Source: Candidatus Avelusimicrobium stercoris
Lineage (GTDB): Bacteria > Elusimicrobiota > Elusimicrobia > Elusimicrobiales > Elusimicrobiaceae
DNA: 16,783 bases
Direction: 5' to 3'
NCBI GenBank assembly: GCA_002432025.1
Contig: DJFE01000003.1
Span: 23,534 to 40,316, forward strand
Positions 1 through 5,963 of the stretch are shown piece after piece. How positions within the stretch are numbered: the stretch's first letter is position 1; every line of letters starts with the position of its first letter. The translations under genes and the position numbers were made by a program. The notes under the pieces were generated by a model. That model was not told the origin of the DNA and ran no database searches. It was given only the letters and a program-made list of their open reading frames with translations.

Positions 1-43
1 AAACGAAACAACCCCTTTACAGAGAACAGCCAAAAAGACAACG

Positions 44-80
44 ACAGATCCTGGACTACGACTTTCCAGGATGACGACAA
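44..80. repeat. Palindromic intergenic element, copy 1
   Basis: A 7-bp stem (TCCTGGA at 49-55 pairing with TCCAGGA at 65-71) encloses a 9-base loop (CTACGACTT). It is flanked by ACAGA on the left and TGACGACAA on the right. The same architecture, with the same flanks and a changed but still paired stem, recurs at 7867-7900. There is no T-tract on either strand, so it is not an ordinary terminator. The first 125 bases hold nothing else recognisable apart from the promoter of the next gene. Confidence 0.7.
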
Positions 81-110
81 CTACAATACAAAAGACAGGC
101 AACCTATTTT

Positions 111-119
111 TGCTACAAT
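111..119 (+). promoter_or_regulatory. Extended -10 promoter of the ankyrin gene
   Basis: TG at 111-112 plus TACAAT at 114-119 forms an extended -10 box (TGnTAnAAT). No convincing -35 lies 16-18 bases upstream. The box ends six bases before the ATG at 126, so a start about 7 bases downstream of the box would fall on the ATG itself. The same TGnTA-type box occurs before the pilin gene (7220-7228) and the PreA gene (5926-5934). Confidence 0.55.
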
Positions 120-125
120 AACATT

Positions 126-833
126 ATGAAGAAACTCGCTATCCTTTTGATTACCGTCCTAGTGGTATGGCTGGCGGTGGACTATCACCACGCGCTTAAA
201 AAAGAACAAGGCGAAGCCCTGGTAACTGCCGCGTATTACGGGGATTTACTGTCCGTAAAGGAAGCCTTGGAAGAGGGCGCGCCCGCTGATTATACCCTCT
301 ATTTTAACGATGACGAACGCCAATATACCGAAACGGAATTTAACGCCTTGCAGGCCGCCGCATCCAGCGGAAATGAGGACGTTATCAACTTTTTATTAGA
401 GCAAGGCTTTGACATCAACGCCCCCACGCCGGACGGCTGGACGCCGCTCTACATTGCCGCGCGCGATGGGCAGGCCGAAGCCGCCAAACTCCTCGTGTTC
501 CGCAAGGCCGAGTTAAACGCGCAAACACATTTAGGGGCTACCGCGCTCATTATGGCGCTTACCCAACCGTTTGAAACCGAGCAGGCACGCACGGATTTAC
601 TTACCTATATGCTTAAACGCGGAGCCAACCCCAATTTGGCGGACAAGGCGGGTTTTCCCCCGCTTTATTACGCCGCCGCCACGCTGGCCCCGGCGCGAGT
701 GCAACTGCTTTTGGAAAACGGAGCCCAAGCCACGCCCGAACAGTTGGGAAAAATACTAAAAATGCTCCAACTAAAAAGCGATAAAAATGCCAAAAAAATA
801 GCCGCCCTCTTAAAAAAGAAAGCGGCCAAATAA
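126..833 (+). CDS. Membrane-anchored or secreted ankyrin-repeat protein
   Basis: A 235-residue protein. Residues 4-19 are a hydrophobic stretch after MKK, serving as signal peptide or N-terminal anchor, so the rest probably faces the periplasm. About five ankyrin units follow, near 29-55, 71-99, 103-131, 136-170 and 175-205. The best is the third, with DGWTPLYIAARDGQAEAAKLL; the GA/GF.xN turns (GFDIN, GANPN) are typical. The C-terminus is lysine-rich. Ankyrin repeats bind other proteins and have no catalytic role, and the partner cannot be told from sequence. No Shine-Dalgarno sequence precedes the ATG, which fits a leaderless mRNA (see the promoter at 111-119). The gene runs convergently into the serine protease gene, with 12 bases between the stops and no clear terminator. 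Confidence 0.85.
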   Translation: MKKLAILLITVLVVWLAVDYHHALKKEQGEALVTAAYYGDLLSVKEALEEGAPADYTLYFNDDERQYTETEFNALQAAASSGNEDVINFLLEQGFDINAPTPDGWTPLYIAARDGQAEAAKLLVFRKAELNAQTHLGATALIMALTQPFETEQARTDLLTYMLKRGANPNLADKAGFPPLYYAAATLAPARVQLLLENGAQATPEQLGKILKMLQLKSDKNAKKIAALLKKKAAK

Positions 834-845
834 ATGTTTTTCGCT

Positions 846-1937
846 TTACGGAAGCGTAAACTCCACCACCCGAAGTTTGCGCTTTTCGTTTAATACGGTA
901 AAGCGCAAAAGGTCGCCCGGTTGCAAATCAAACTCGGCAAACGCCAGTTCCGCGTGAGCGTCCTCGTACGGTTGGGGGTAATTGCGCAAATCCAACGTAA
1001 AAACGGCTTTTTCCCCGCGCCACACGGCCACACTCTTCACGCGCTCCTCTAACGATAAGCGGCCAATTTCCCAACCGCGGAATACCAGCGGGCGCGCGGG
1101 CAGTTTTTCCGCTTGAAAATATTGGTCCAACATCATCGGCACCGCCTGCGAAAGATTGACGGCATAAGTATGGCTCTGCGCGCGGCTGCCCGGCATCGCA
1201 CATCCGCCGGAGTGCAACGCCACCACCCGCCAACTACTGCCTTGTTTTTGAAAGACGGGCGAACCGCAGTAGCCGCTTAATAAAAAGGGCGTATTTACCT
1301 CATCTTGCTTGATTTCGCGCTGGCCAATTACGCCAAACCCCGCCGCATTGGTAACATCTCGCCGGACGGGCAAAAAGTCTCGCCGCCCATACGGGCCCGC
1401 CACATACCCAAACGAAAACGAGGGCGTATTCGTCTGCACTGGGCCCAATGAAAAGGGCTCCGCGCCGTTTTCCAGCGCGCTTTTGGGCAAAGGGGCCAGA
1501 GAGACGTCGGGCGCGCTCCACCCCGCACTGCCGCTGACGGCAATCGTAACCGGGTACTCCTGCAAACCCGCGTTATTCCACACGCGCACCACGCGCTTTT
1601 GGCCTTTTGCTCCGCCAATGTGGTATGGCATTGCCGCCCACAGTTGCCCGTGCGATTCAAACAAAAAGCCCGTTCCCAGCACGGTGGGCGATTCGGGGCG
1701 CGCCACCTGAATAAGCCCCTTAGGCACGCGCGCCATCAGTTCGGCAGGACCTGCAAAACGGCTGCGGGAAGCGGCAAAAATCTTTTTGGTAAGTTCGGGC
1801 ATTAGCCGAGGGAGAGAAGTCATTTCCGCCCCGGTTTTGGCGAGTTTTAAGGCTTCTGCCGGCACACGAAACAACTGCGCGCGAACGGGCAAGGCCGTAA
1901 GCAAGAGTAAACTGCACACAATAGAAAAACGGTTCAT
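846..1937 (-). CDS. Secreted trypsin-like serine protease
   Basis: A 363-residue protein with a signal peptide at about 1-20 (ending PVRA before QLF), so exported to the periplasm or beyond. A chymotrypsin/trypsin-like fold is indicated by a complete catalytic triad in order: His106 in MPYHIGG after the GTGFLF strand, Asp144 in APDVSLAPL, and Ser226 in SGYCGSPVF. The last replaces the usual GNSGGP with GYCGSP. An ALHSGGC segment follows, as expected for the S1 pocket region. Residues 290-363 form a C-terminal extension of no recognised family, perhaps a beta domain. The substrate is unknown; a processing or housekeeping role in the envelope is inference. There is no Shine-Dalgarno sequence; a TATAAT box lies six bases upstream of the ATG. 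Confidence 0.82.
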   Translation of the reverse strand: MNRFSIVCSLLLLTALPVRAQLFRVPAEALKLAKTGAEMTSLPRLMPELTKKIFAASRSRFAGPAELMARVPKGLIQVARPESPTVLGTGFLFESHGQLWAAMPYHIGGAKGQKRVVRVWNNAGLQEYPVTIAVSGSAGWSAPDVSLAPLPKSALENGAEPFSLGPVQTNTPSFSFGYVAGPYGRRDFLPVRRDVTNAAGFGVIGQREIKQDEVNTPFLLSGYCGSPVFQKQGSSWRVVALHSGGCAMPGSRAQSHTYAVNLSQAVPMMLDQYFQAEKLPARPLVFRGWEIGRLSLEERVKSVAVWRGEKAVFTLDLRNYPQPYEDAHAELAFAEFDLQPGDLLRFTVLNEKRKLRVVEFTLP

Positions 1938-1943
1938 ATATAT

Positions 1944-1949
1944 ATTATA
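1944..1949 (-). promoter_or_regulatory. -10 box of the serine protease gene
   Basis: The reverse strand reads TATAAT at 1949-1944, six bases before the start codon at 1937, so transcription would begin at or next to the ATG. The -35 match (TTTGGT near 1972-1967) is weak. Together with the missing Shine-Dalgarno sequence this suggests a leaderless mRNA. Confidence 0.5.
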
Positions 1950-2013
1950 TCGGTTTGCGGGGCCACACCAAAAGGGCCAAAAGACCTAGTTGCCGTGGGC
2001 CCTAAAAGGACAC

Positions 2014-2041
2014 AAAAATCCCGCACAAGGCGTGTGCGGGA
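2014..2041 (-). terminator. Rho-independent terminator of the OsmC unit
   Basis: On the minus strand a perfect 9-bp stem (TCCCGCACA/TGTGCGGGA, arms at 2041-2033 and 2027-2019) with a 5-base loop is followed by TTTTT at 2018-2014. It begins five bases after the stop codon of the OsmC gene ending at 2047. Confidence 0.9.
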
Positions 2042-2046
2042 CACTA

Positions 2047-2427
2047 TTATTTAACGGTAATTTTATATTCTACGTCTTCGCGCAGGCTGTTGTGTACCGG
2101 GCAGGTTTGGGCGACGTGCGTGTAAAAATTCTTTTGCTCGCCCGTTAAGCCCGCCTTAAACGTAAACACCAACTCCACCGACACCACCCGCCGCGGCGTA
2201 CCGCCAAACTGCGGAGCGACGGACAGCGTAGTGCCCGTTACGTCCTCCCCGCGTTTTTGGGCGGCATAGCCAATCATCGTAAGCATACACGCCCCCAGCG
2301 CGCTGGCCAACACTTCGCCAGGCTGCATATCCTCGCGTGGGTCAAAATACGCGGTGCGCACGGAACCGTTTTTGCCGTCCAGCACACTCACTGTTTGCAA
2401 GTTTTCTCCCAAGGTTGTTGTAATCAT
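2047..2427 (-). CDS. OsmC/Ohr-family protein (paralogue 1)
   Basis: A 126-residue protein of the OsmC family, which are small cytoplasmic thiol peroxidases reducing organic hydroperoxides or other oxidants. The two conserved redox cysteines are present: Cys47 in ASALGACMLT at the start of the central helix, and Cys109 in TCPVHNSL. An EVLASALGAC-type motif and a central VELVFTF strand match the family core. The ATG at 2427 has a strong ribosome binding site (AGGAGGGG) six to eight bases upstream. It lies 59 bases downstream of a second OsmC-type gene in the same direction, so the two are probably one transcript ending in the terminator at 2014-2041. The physiological oxidant, and whether it is an OsmC or YhfA-type member, cannot be settled here. 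Confidence 0.87.
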   Translation of the reverse strand: MITTTLGENLQTVSVLDGKNGSVRTAYFDPREDMQPGEVLASALGACMLTMIGYAAQKRGEDVTGTTLSVAPQFGGTPRRVVSVELVFTFKAGLTGEQKNFYTHVAQTCPVHNSLREDVEYKITVK

Positions 2428-2486
2428 ATTCCCCTCCTATGGGTATCATAACAGATTAGGCGCCATTTGGGGGCCGTGATTTTGGG

Positions 2487-2885
2487 TTATAAAACCTCCA
2501 CCGTTACCTTTACTTCTTTGCTTAATGTTTGGTGTACGGGGCAGGCGTTTACCGCCGAGAGATAGAACTTTTTTTGCTCTTGCGAAAAGTGCGCGGGAAA
2601 CGTGATTTTTAAGACAAACTCCCCCACGCGGCGAGGATTGGCAGCCATAATTTTTTGTATGGATAAATGCGCGCCCTTAAAATCTTCCCCGCGAGCGTCG
2701 GCCATTTTACCCATAATCGTAAGCGTGCAAGCGGCAAAGGCCGAGGCCAACAAATCCGTGGGCGAAAAGCGGCGGCCCTTTCCGCCGTTATCGGGTGGCA
2801 AATCAGTTTGAAGCGTGGTTCCGGTCGGCCCGTGGACGAGTTCCGTTTCCCCGTCGCCGGTATAAGTGCAAGTAATTTCTGTCAT
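2487..2885 (-). CDS. OsmC/Ohr-family protein (paralogue 2)
   Basis: A 132-residue OsmC-family thiol peroxidase, the promoter-proximal member of the pair. Cys53 (ASAFAACTLTIMG) and Cys115 (NACPVHQTL) are the two conserved redox cysteines. RFSPTDLLASAFAAC is the family signature around the first. I chose the ATG at 2885 over the longer frame from 2942. It has AGGAG eight bases upstream (2898-2894), the protein then begins with the expected MTEITCTYTG strand, and the 19 extra residues would run through the promoter. It has diverged clearly from its neighbour, with an extra N-terminal loop (about residues 11-36), so this is an old duplication or two separate lineages rather than a recent copy. 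Confidence 0.88.
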   Translation of the reverse strand: MTEITCTYTGDGETELVHGPTGTTLQTDLPPDNGGKGRRFSPTDLLASAFAACTLTIMGKMADARGEDFKGAHLSIQKIMAANPRRVGEFVLKITFPAHFSQEQKKFYLSAVNACPVHQTLSKEVKVTVEVL

Positions 2886-2913
2886 ATGAAAAACTCCTAA
2901 ATAAAATGCCCAT

Positions 2914-2942
2914 AATGTACTGGGCTTATTAATAAGATACAA
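2914..2942 (-). promoter_or_regulatory. Promoter of the OsmC pair
   Basis: The minus strand reads TTGTAT (2942-2937), 17 bases, then TACATT (2919-2914), a reasonable sigma-70-like match located 28 bases before the chosen ATG at 2885. No operator-like palindrome was evident, so there is no visible indication of peroxide-responsive control. Confidence 0.45.
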
Positions 2943-3018
2943 AAAATAATAAGGTTTTGCCGAAGTACAAACAAAAATTTGGGTAGAGGCGAAGCACGGA
3001 CTATCTGCCGCCCGCAGG

Positions 3019-3102
3019 GTGCCATTTTGTCAGTTAGCAACTTTGCTTAAATAATGAGGCTCAAATAATCAACAGAGCGCAGAAAATCTGCCGCCTGCAA
3101 GG
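3019..3102. repeat. Diverged ~84-bp intergenic repeat, unit A
   Basis: This stretch aligns along its whole length with 3141-3224. Shared blocks are GTTAGCAAC near the start, GGCTC.AATAATCAA in the middle, and GAGCGC followed by GCCG.C.GCA.G at the end. A truncated copy of the same tail (GGACTAT.TGCCGCCCGCAGG) precedes it at about 2997-3018. The same unit also recurs near 7950-8150. No open frame or protein match is seen in it. Confidence 0.7.
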
Positions 3103-3103
3103 C

Positions 3104-3141
3104 CGCCCTATCGCAGGCAAAGCAGTTTGCCTGCTCTCGGG
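3104..3141. repeat. 38-bp palindromic repeat, copy 1
   Basis: Identical over 38 bases to 3388-3425. Its core is a 9-bp perfect stem (GCAGGCAAA at 3113-3121, TTTGCCTGC at 3126-3134) with loop GCAG. It sits exactly between repeat units A and B; removing it makes the unit spacing about 85 bases, close to the spacing in the related array near 8 kb. That suggests it inserted into the array. Confidence 0.75.
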
Positions 3142-3224
3142 TTGCCATTTCGTATGTTAGCAACAGCGCTTAAACAATCTGGCTCTAATAATCAAGAGAG
3201 CGCGGACTATTCGCCGTCCGCAGG
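3141..3224. repeat. Diverged ~84-bp intergenic repeat, unit B
   Basis: Second unit of the array, aligning with 3019-3102 (roughly three quarters identical by eye). It ends in GCGGACTATTCGCCGTCCGCAG, whose arms CGGAC and GTCCG could pair. Confidence 0.7.
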
Positions 3225-3228
3225 ACAT

Positions 3229-3268
3229 AAAAAAGCCACGCTTTCGCGTGGCTTTTTAAATGGCTCCC
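3229..3268. repeat. Duplicated terminator plus tRNA 3'-end fragment
   Basis: Contains GCCACGC-TTTC-GCGTGGC flanked by A6 and T5, a bidirectional terminator hairpin, followed by AAATGGCTCCC. The block is nearly identical to 3432-3472, where the same bases are the real terminator and the last 3' bases of tRNA-Asn (GGGAGCCA on the minus strand). Here no tRNA body is attached. The bases beyond it do not fold as a tRNA. The interval 3269-3387 holds only a short AAAATTCC-TGAC-GGAATTTT hairpin (3287-3306) that could itself act as a weak terminator. Confidence 0.7.
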
Positions 3269-3387
3269 AACGGCTCGCCTTCCGATAAAATTCCTGACGG
3301 AATTTTTCTGCAGGCCGGGCTCGCGGTTTTTGCCTTGTGCGCCGAGGAACTTTATGCGCACAAACAAAAACATCGCTCCGCCTTTCT

Positions 3388-3425
3388 CGCCCTATCGCAG
3401 GCAAAGCAGTTTGCCTGCTCTCGGG
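3388..3425. repeat. 38-bp palindromic repeat, copy 2
   Basis: Exact copy of 3104-3141, 284 bases further on, including the GCAGGCAAA/TTTGCCTGC stem. It lies just downstream (minus-strand sense) of the tRNA-Asn terminator. Confidence 0.75.
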
Positions 3426-3430
3426 GGCAC

Positions 3431-3460
3431 AAAAAAACCACGCTTTCGCGTGGCTTTTTT
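3431..3460 (-). terminator. Terminator of tRNA-Asn
   Basis: On the minus strand the stem CCACGC/GCGTGG with a GAAA tetraloop is followed by a run of seven T (3437-3431), beginning only a few bases after the encoded CCA of the tRNA. A-tract upstream and T-tract downstream make it potentially active on both strands, though only the minus-strand tRNA uses it here. Confidence 0.85.
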
Positions 3461-3463
3461 AAA

Positions 3464-3538
3464 TGGCTCCCCGAGTAGGGCTCGAACCTACAACCTACCG
3501 GTTAACAGCCGGTCGCTCCACCATTGAGCTATCGGGGA
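3464..3538 (-). tRNA. tRNA-Asn (anticodon GTT)
   Basis: The minus strand gives a 75-base cloverleaf with the 3' CCA encoded (3466-3464). The acceptor stem TCCCCGA pairs with TCGGGGA and the discriminator is G. The D arm carries AGCTC...GAGC, the anticodon arm reads CCGGC-TGTTAAC-CGG with anticodon GTT (Asn), and the T arm is GTAGG-TTCGAGC-CCTAC. A well-matched promoter lies upstream at 3608-3580 and a terminator immediately follows. Confidence 0.96.
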
Positions 3539-3579
3539 AAAATCTGTTTTTTAAAACTGCTCATCCTTGCTACATATTT

Positions 3580-3608
3580 ATTATAGTAAATCCTTTTTGT
3601 TTTGTAAA
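3580..3608 (-). promoter_or_regulatory. Promoter of tRNA-Asn
   Basis: The minus strand carries TTTACA (3608-3603), exactly 17 bases, then TATAAT (3585-3580), the best consensus promoter in the window. It overlaps the last codons and the TAA stop of the MFS gene and would start the transcript about 35 bases before the tRNA 5' end, so the tRNA need not depend on readthrough from the transporter. Confidence 0.75.
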
Positions 3609-4837
3609 CTCTTTTTTTTCTCCGACGATAAAACCTGCCAAAAATCTTCCTTCCGCCGGGCGTACACACTCACAAAAGTAAGCCCCATAAACACCGCACT
3701 CACCAAAAGTAGCGTGTTTTGCAACCCAGCCCAACTAATGCACCCAGCCAGCCCCAGCACGCATATACTTTCCACCGTATAAGTGGCGGTGGCGTACAGC
3801 CCCAAGGTTTTACTGCGCAGCGGCACCGGGGTTTGCAGTAAAATAATGCTAATAATCATCGCCCCAAACGCGCCAAACGGCACCCCGCACAGCGTGGTAG
3901 CCGCCAACACAATGTATGTAGGCAACTTAAAATATAATACCAAAATTGAAAGCAAGTAGCCCAAATAATTGCACGAAAGCAGCGTAAAGAAGGAAAATTT
4001 CTTGGCCGCCCCCGCAAAAAACAACGCGCCTGCAAAGGCTCCCAGCCCAAAGGCCGCGCCCAAAAAGCCCAAGTAAACCGTGTTGAACCCGTGTTCATAT
4101 ATATAAGAGGGAAGCAAAATAAGTTCCCACGACTGGCCCAAAATAAAGGTTGGCAAAGTAAACAAAATAGGCTCCCACAACATACGGTCCGTTTTCAAAT
4201 GGGAGATAACCTCGCGGTATCCGGCCAACGGTCGCAACTGCCGCGGACGGCGGTTACTAAAAACCACCACGCACAACACCACAATAATCAGGCAGAAAAA
4301 CACGCACAGTTCCCACGCATACAAAAGCCCGCAGTAGGCAATCACGGCCCCGGCCAAAAGCGGCCCGGCGACGGACATAATACCGTCAAAGGCTTCAATA
4401 ATGCCCGAGGTTTTGGCAAGCGGTACATCGGCATAGCGCGAGAATGTGGGAGACAGGGCCGTGCGCGCCAGTTGCCCGGGCGCATCAAAAAATGAACTTA
4501 AAAAAATAAGCAGGCCGATAAGCCACGGCCAATCCTTGCCCGCCAAAATTAAAACAGGGATTAACCCTAATAGCAATAGTTGGATAACCTCGCACGAGAG
4601 CATCGTTTTGGAGCGGCCCAACTTGTCTATGATGGGAGCACCAAAAAGCGAGGAAAAAATATTCGGCAGCAGCGCACAAAAGCCCACCACACCCGTCCAC
4701 AAAATACTGCCCGTGGACGACAAAATATACCACGGAAGCAAAATTTGCATAAACTGGTTCGTCAGCGAGGAGAAGGCTTCCGTCGTTAATATCAGCCGCA
4801 GGGGCGTTTTGTTGGCGCTTCTAGTTAGTAATAGCAT
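3581..4837 (-). CDS. Major facilitator superfamily (MFS) transporter, probable exporter
   Basis: A 418-residue integral membrane protein with about 10-12 hydrophobic segments in two halves and a charged central loop near residues 195-215 (SNRRPRQLRP...SHLKTDR). After the second segment it has GAPIIDKLGRSK, the loop 2-3 signature of MFS carriers (usually GxxxDRxGRR, here DKLGRSK). The N-terminal layout (an FSSLTNQFMQILLPWYI stretch) is like the MFS_3/EntS group of drug or siderophore exporters, but the substrate cannot be predicted. The C-terminal 25 residues are lysine-rich and cytoplasmic. No Shine-Dalgarno sequence precedes the ATG at 4837. TATAAT at 4860-4855 would give a leader of roughly ten bases. 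It is divergent from the J-protein gene with only 50 bases between the starts. Confidence 0.88.
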   Translation of the reverse strand: MLLLTRSANKTPLRLILTTEAFSSLTNQFMQILLPWYILSSTGSILWTGVVGFCALLPNIFSSLFGAPIIDKLGRSKTMLSCEVIQLLLLGLIPVLILAGKDWPWLIGLLIFLSSFFDAPGQLARTALSPTFSRYADVPLAKTSGIIEAFDGIMSVAGPLLAGAVIAYCGLLYAWELCVFFCLIIVVLCVVVFSNRRPRQLRPLAGYREVISHLKTDRMLWEPILFTLPTFILGQSWELILLPSYIYEHGFNTVYLGFLGAAFGLGAFAGALFFAGAAKKFSFFTLLSCNYLGYLLSILVLYFKLPTYIVLAATTLCGVPFGAFGAMIISIILLQTPVPLRSKTLGLYATATYTVESICVLGLAGCISWAGLQNTLLLVSAVFMGLTFVSVYARRKEDFWQVLSSEKKKSLQNKKDLL

Positions 4838-4838
4838 A

Positions 4839-4866
4839 TTGAATATATAGAAAAATTATATAAAAT
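4839..4866. promoter_or_regulatory. Overlapping divergent promoters (MFS / J-protein)
   Basis: On the plus strand TTGAAT (4839-4844), 16 bases, TAAAAT (4861-4866) fits a promoter for the J-protein gene at 4888. On the minus strand TATAAT (4860-4855), with TTCACA (4885-4880) 19 bases upstream, fits the MFS gene. The two -10 regions lie within 12 bases of each other in ATTATATAAAAT, so the polymerases would compete for the site. Confidence 0.45.
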
Positions 4867-4887
4867 GATAGTTGGAAGGTGTGAATT

Positions 4888-5859
4888 ATGGCAGAATACA
4901 AAGATTACTATAAAATTTTAGGCGTGAGTAAAACCGCCTCGGACGCCGATATTAAAAAGGCGTTCAAAACAATGGCCCGCAAGTATCACCCGGATATGCA
5001 CCCGGAAGCGGAAAAGGCAAAATGGACGGAAAAATTTAAAGATTTAAACGAGGCTTATACCGTCCTGTCCGATAAACAAAAACGCACAATCTACGACCAA
5101 GTGGGCGAGCAAGGCTACCAAGACTATGCCCGCGGCGGCGGGGCTTCTTCCCGCGCGCGTTCGTCAGCAGGCGGCAACCCGTATCAACAATACCAGCAAT
5201 ACTCTTACGGTGGAAACACCGGCGGATTTTCCGGCTTTGGCGGCGCAGGCGGTGCGCAAGCCTTTGGCGGAGGAGATTTCAGCGATTTCTTCCAAAGTAT
5301 TTTTGGCGGTATGGGCGGAGGCGGTTTCTCCGGCTTTGGCAAGAACTTTGGCCGCAGTGCGGCTTCGGGCCAAGCCGAGGGTGATGTGGAAGCCGAACTG
5401 ACGCTCAACCTGGAAGACGCACACCGTGGCGGCAATATGCAAATGACCTTGCCCAACGGACGCACGGTTACCGTTAAACTCCCCGCCGGGGTCAGCGAGG
5501 GCAAAAAGATTAAACTTAAAGGGATGGGCAACCCGACCTCCCGCGGCAACGGCGATCTGTATTTGGTGGTAAAAATCCGCCCGCACGCAATGTACCGTTT
5601 GGAGGGCGAGGACCTCTATGTTCCTGTAACGCTTATGCCGTGGACGGCAGCCCTGGGCGGCACGATTTATGTGCCCACACTGGACGGGCCCGTCAAAGTA
5701 AAAGTGCCCGCCGGAACCCACAGCGGAAAGAAACTTAAATTAAGCGGCAAGGGATTAAGCGCCAAGGGCAGTTTGTACGTAACCCTGACGATAGACGTCC
5801 CCCGCACCTTAACCAAGGAACAAAAGGACCTGTTTACCAAACTAGCCGCCCTTGGGTAA
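4888..5859 (+). CDS. cbpA: CbpA-type J-domain co-chaperone (class B DnaJ, no zinc finger)
   Basis: A 323-residue Hsp40 that stimulates the ATPase of DnaK in the cytoplasm. The J domain spans 1-72 with the essential HPD at 34-36. A glycine/phenylalanine-rich linker covers about 83-155, with tandem GGFSGFGGAGG-type stretches. A DnaJ C-terminal substrate-binding region covers about 165-320 in two halves, each with a LPAG/VPAG..GKK.KL motif (PAGVSEGKKIKLKG and PAGTHSGKKLKLSG). The CxxCxGxG zinc repeats of true DnaJ are absent, and the length matches CbpA/DnaJ2 proteins. The ATG at 4888 is preceded by GGAAGG. It is followed by its own terminator and is not next to dnaK or grpE, so it is a stand-alone co-chaperone. 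The glycine-rich linker is longer than in E. coli CbpA. Confidence 0.93.
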   Translation: MAEYKDYYKILGVSKTASDADIKKAFKTMARKYHPDMHPEAEKAKWTEKFKDLNEAYTVLSDKQKRTIYDQVGEQGYQDYARGGGASSRARSSAGGNPYQQYQQYSYGGNTGGFSGFGGAGGAQAFGGGDFSDFFQSIFGGMGGGGFSGFGKNFGRSAASGQAEGDVEAELTLNLEDAHRGGNMQMTLPNGRTVTVKLPAGVSEGKKIKLKGMGNPTSRGNGDLYLVVKIRPHAMYRLEGEDLYVPVTLMPWTAALGGTIYVPTLDGPVKVKVPAGTHSGKKLKLSGKGLSAKGSLYVTLTIDVPRTLTKEQKDLFTKLAALG

Positions 5860-5865
5860 TATTTC

Positions 5866-5899
5866 CCGCCGGAGTTTCTTTCACTCCGGCGGTTTTTTT
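5866..5899 (+). terminator. Terminator of the J-protein gene
   Basis: A 10-bp perfect stem (CCGCCGGAGT at 5866-5875 with ACTCCGGCGG at 5883-5892) and a 7-base loop are followed by seven T, six bases after the stop codon. Confidence 0.93.
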
Positions 5900-5925
5900 A
5901 ATTTTCCCCGCAAAAAATAGTTTTA

Positions 5926-5934
5926 TGATACAAT
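5926..5934 (+). promoter_or_regulatory. Extended -10 promoter of the PreA gene
   Basis: TG at 5926-5927 and TACAAT at 5929-5934 form an extended -10 box. Transcription from about 5941 leaves a leader of some 23 bases containing AGGAG at 5951-5955, which fixes the ATG at 5964. Confidence 0.6.
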
Positions 5935-5963
5935 GGAAGGAAACTTGTATAGGAGATTATCAT

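Noticed and set aside
842..856. Terminator between the ankyrin and protease genes (CGCTT/AAGCG hairpin)
   Set aside because: Only a 5-bp stem, overlapping the protease stop codon, with no T-tract in the correct place on either strand.
2941..3230. CRISPR-like array
   Set aside because: Repeats are long, diverged and few, with no short unique spacers between identical units; no cas gene is in the window.
3269..3387. Second, degenerate tRNA upstream of the first terminator copy
   Set aside because: No cloverleaf can be drawn: there is no matching 5' acceptor arm, anticodon arm or T arm, only the last 3' bases.
5164..5721. 185-codon minus-strand frame opposite the J-protein gene
   Set aside because: Shadow of the glycine-rich coding strand; no ribosome site and no protein-like character.
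5925..5963. Earlier ATG for the PreA gene
   Set aside because: It falls inside the extended -10 box; the ATG at 5964 has AGGAG at the right distance and gives the family's normal N-terminus.
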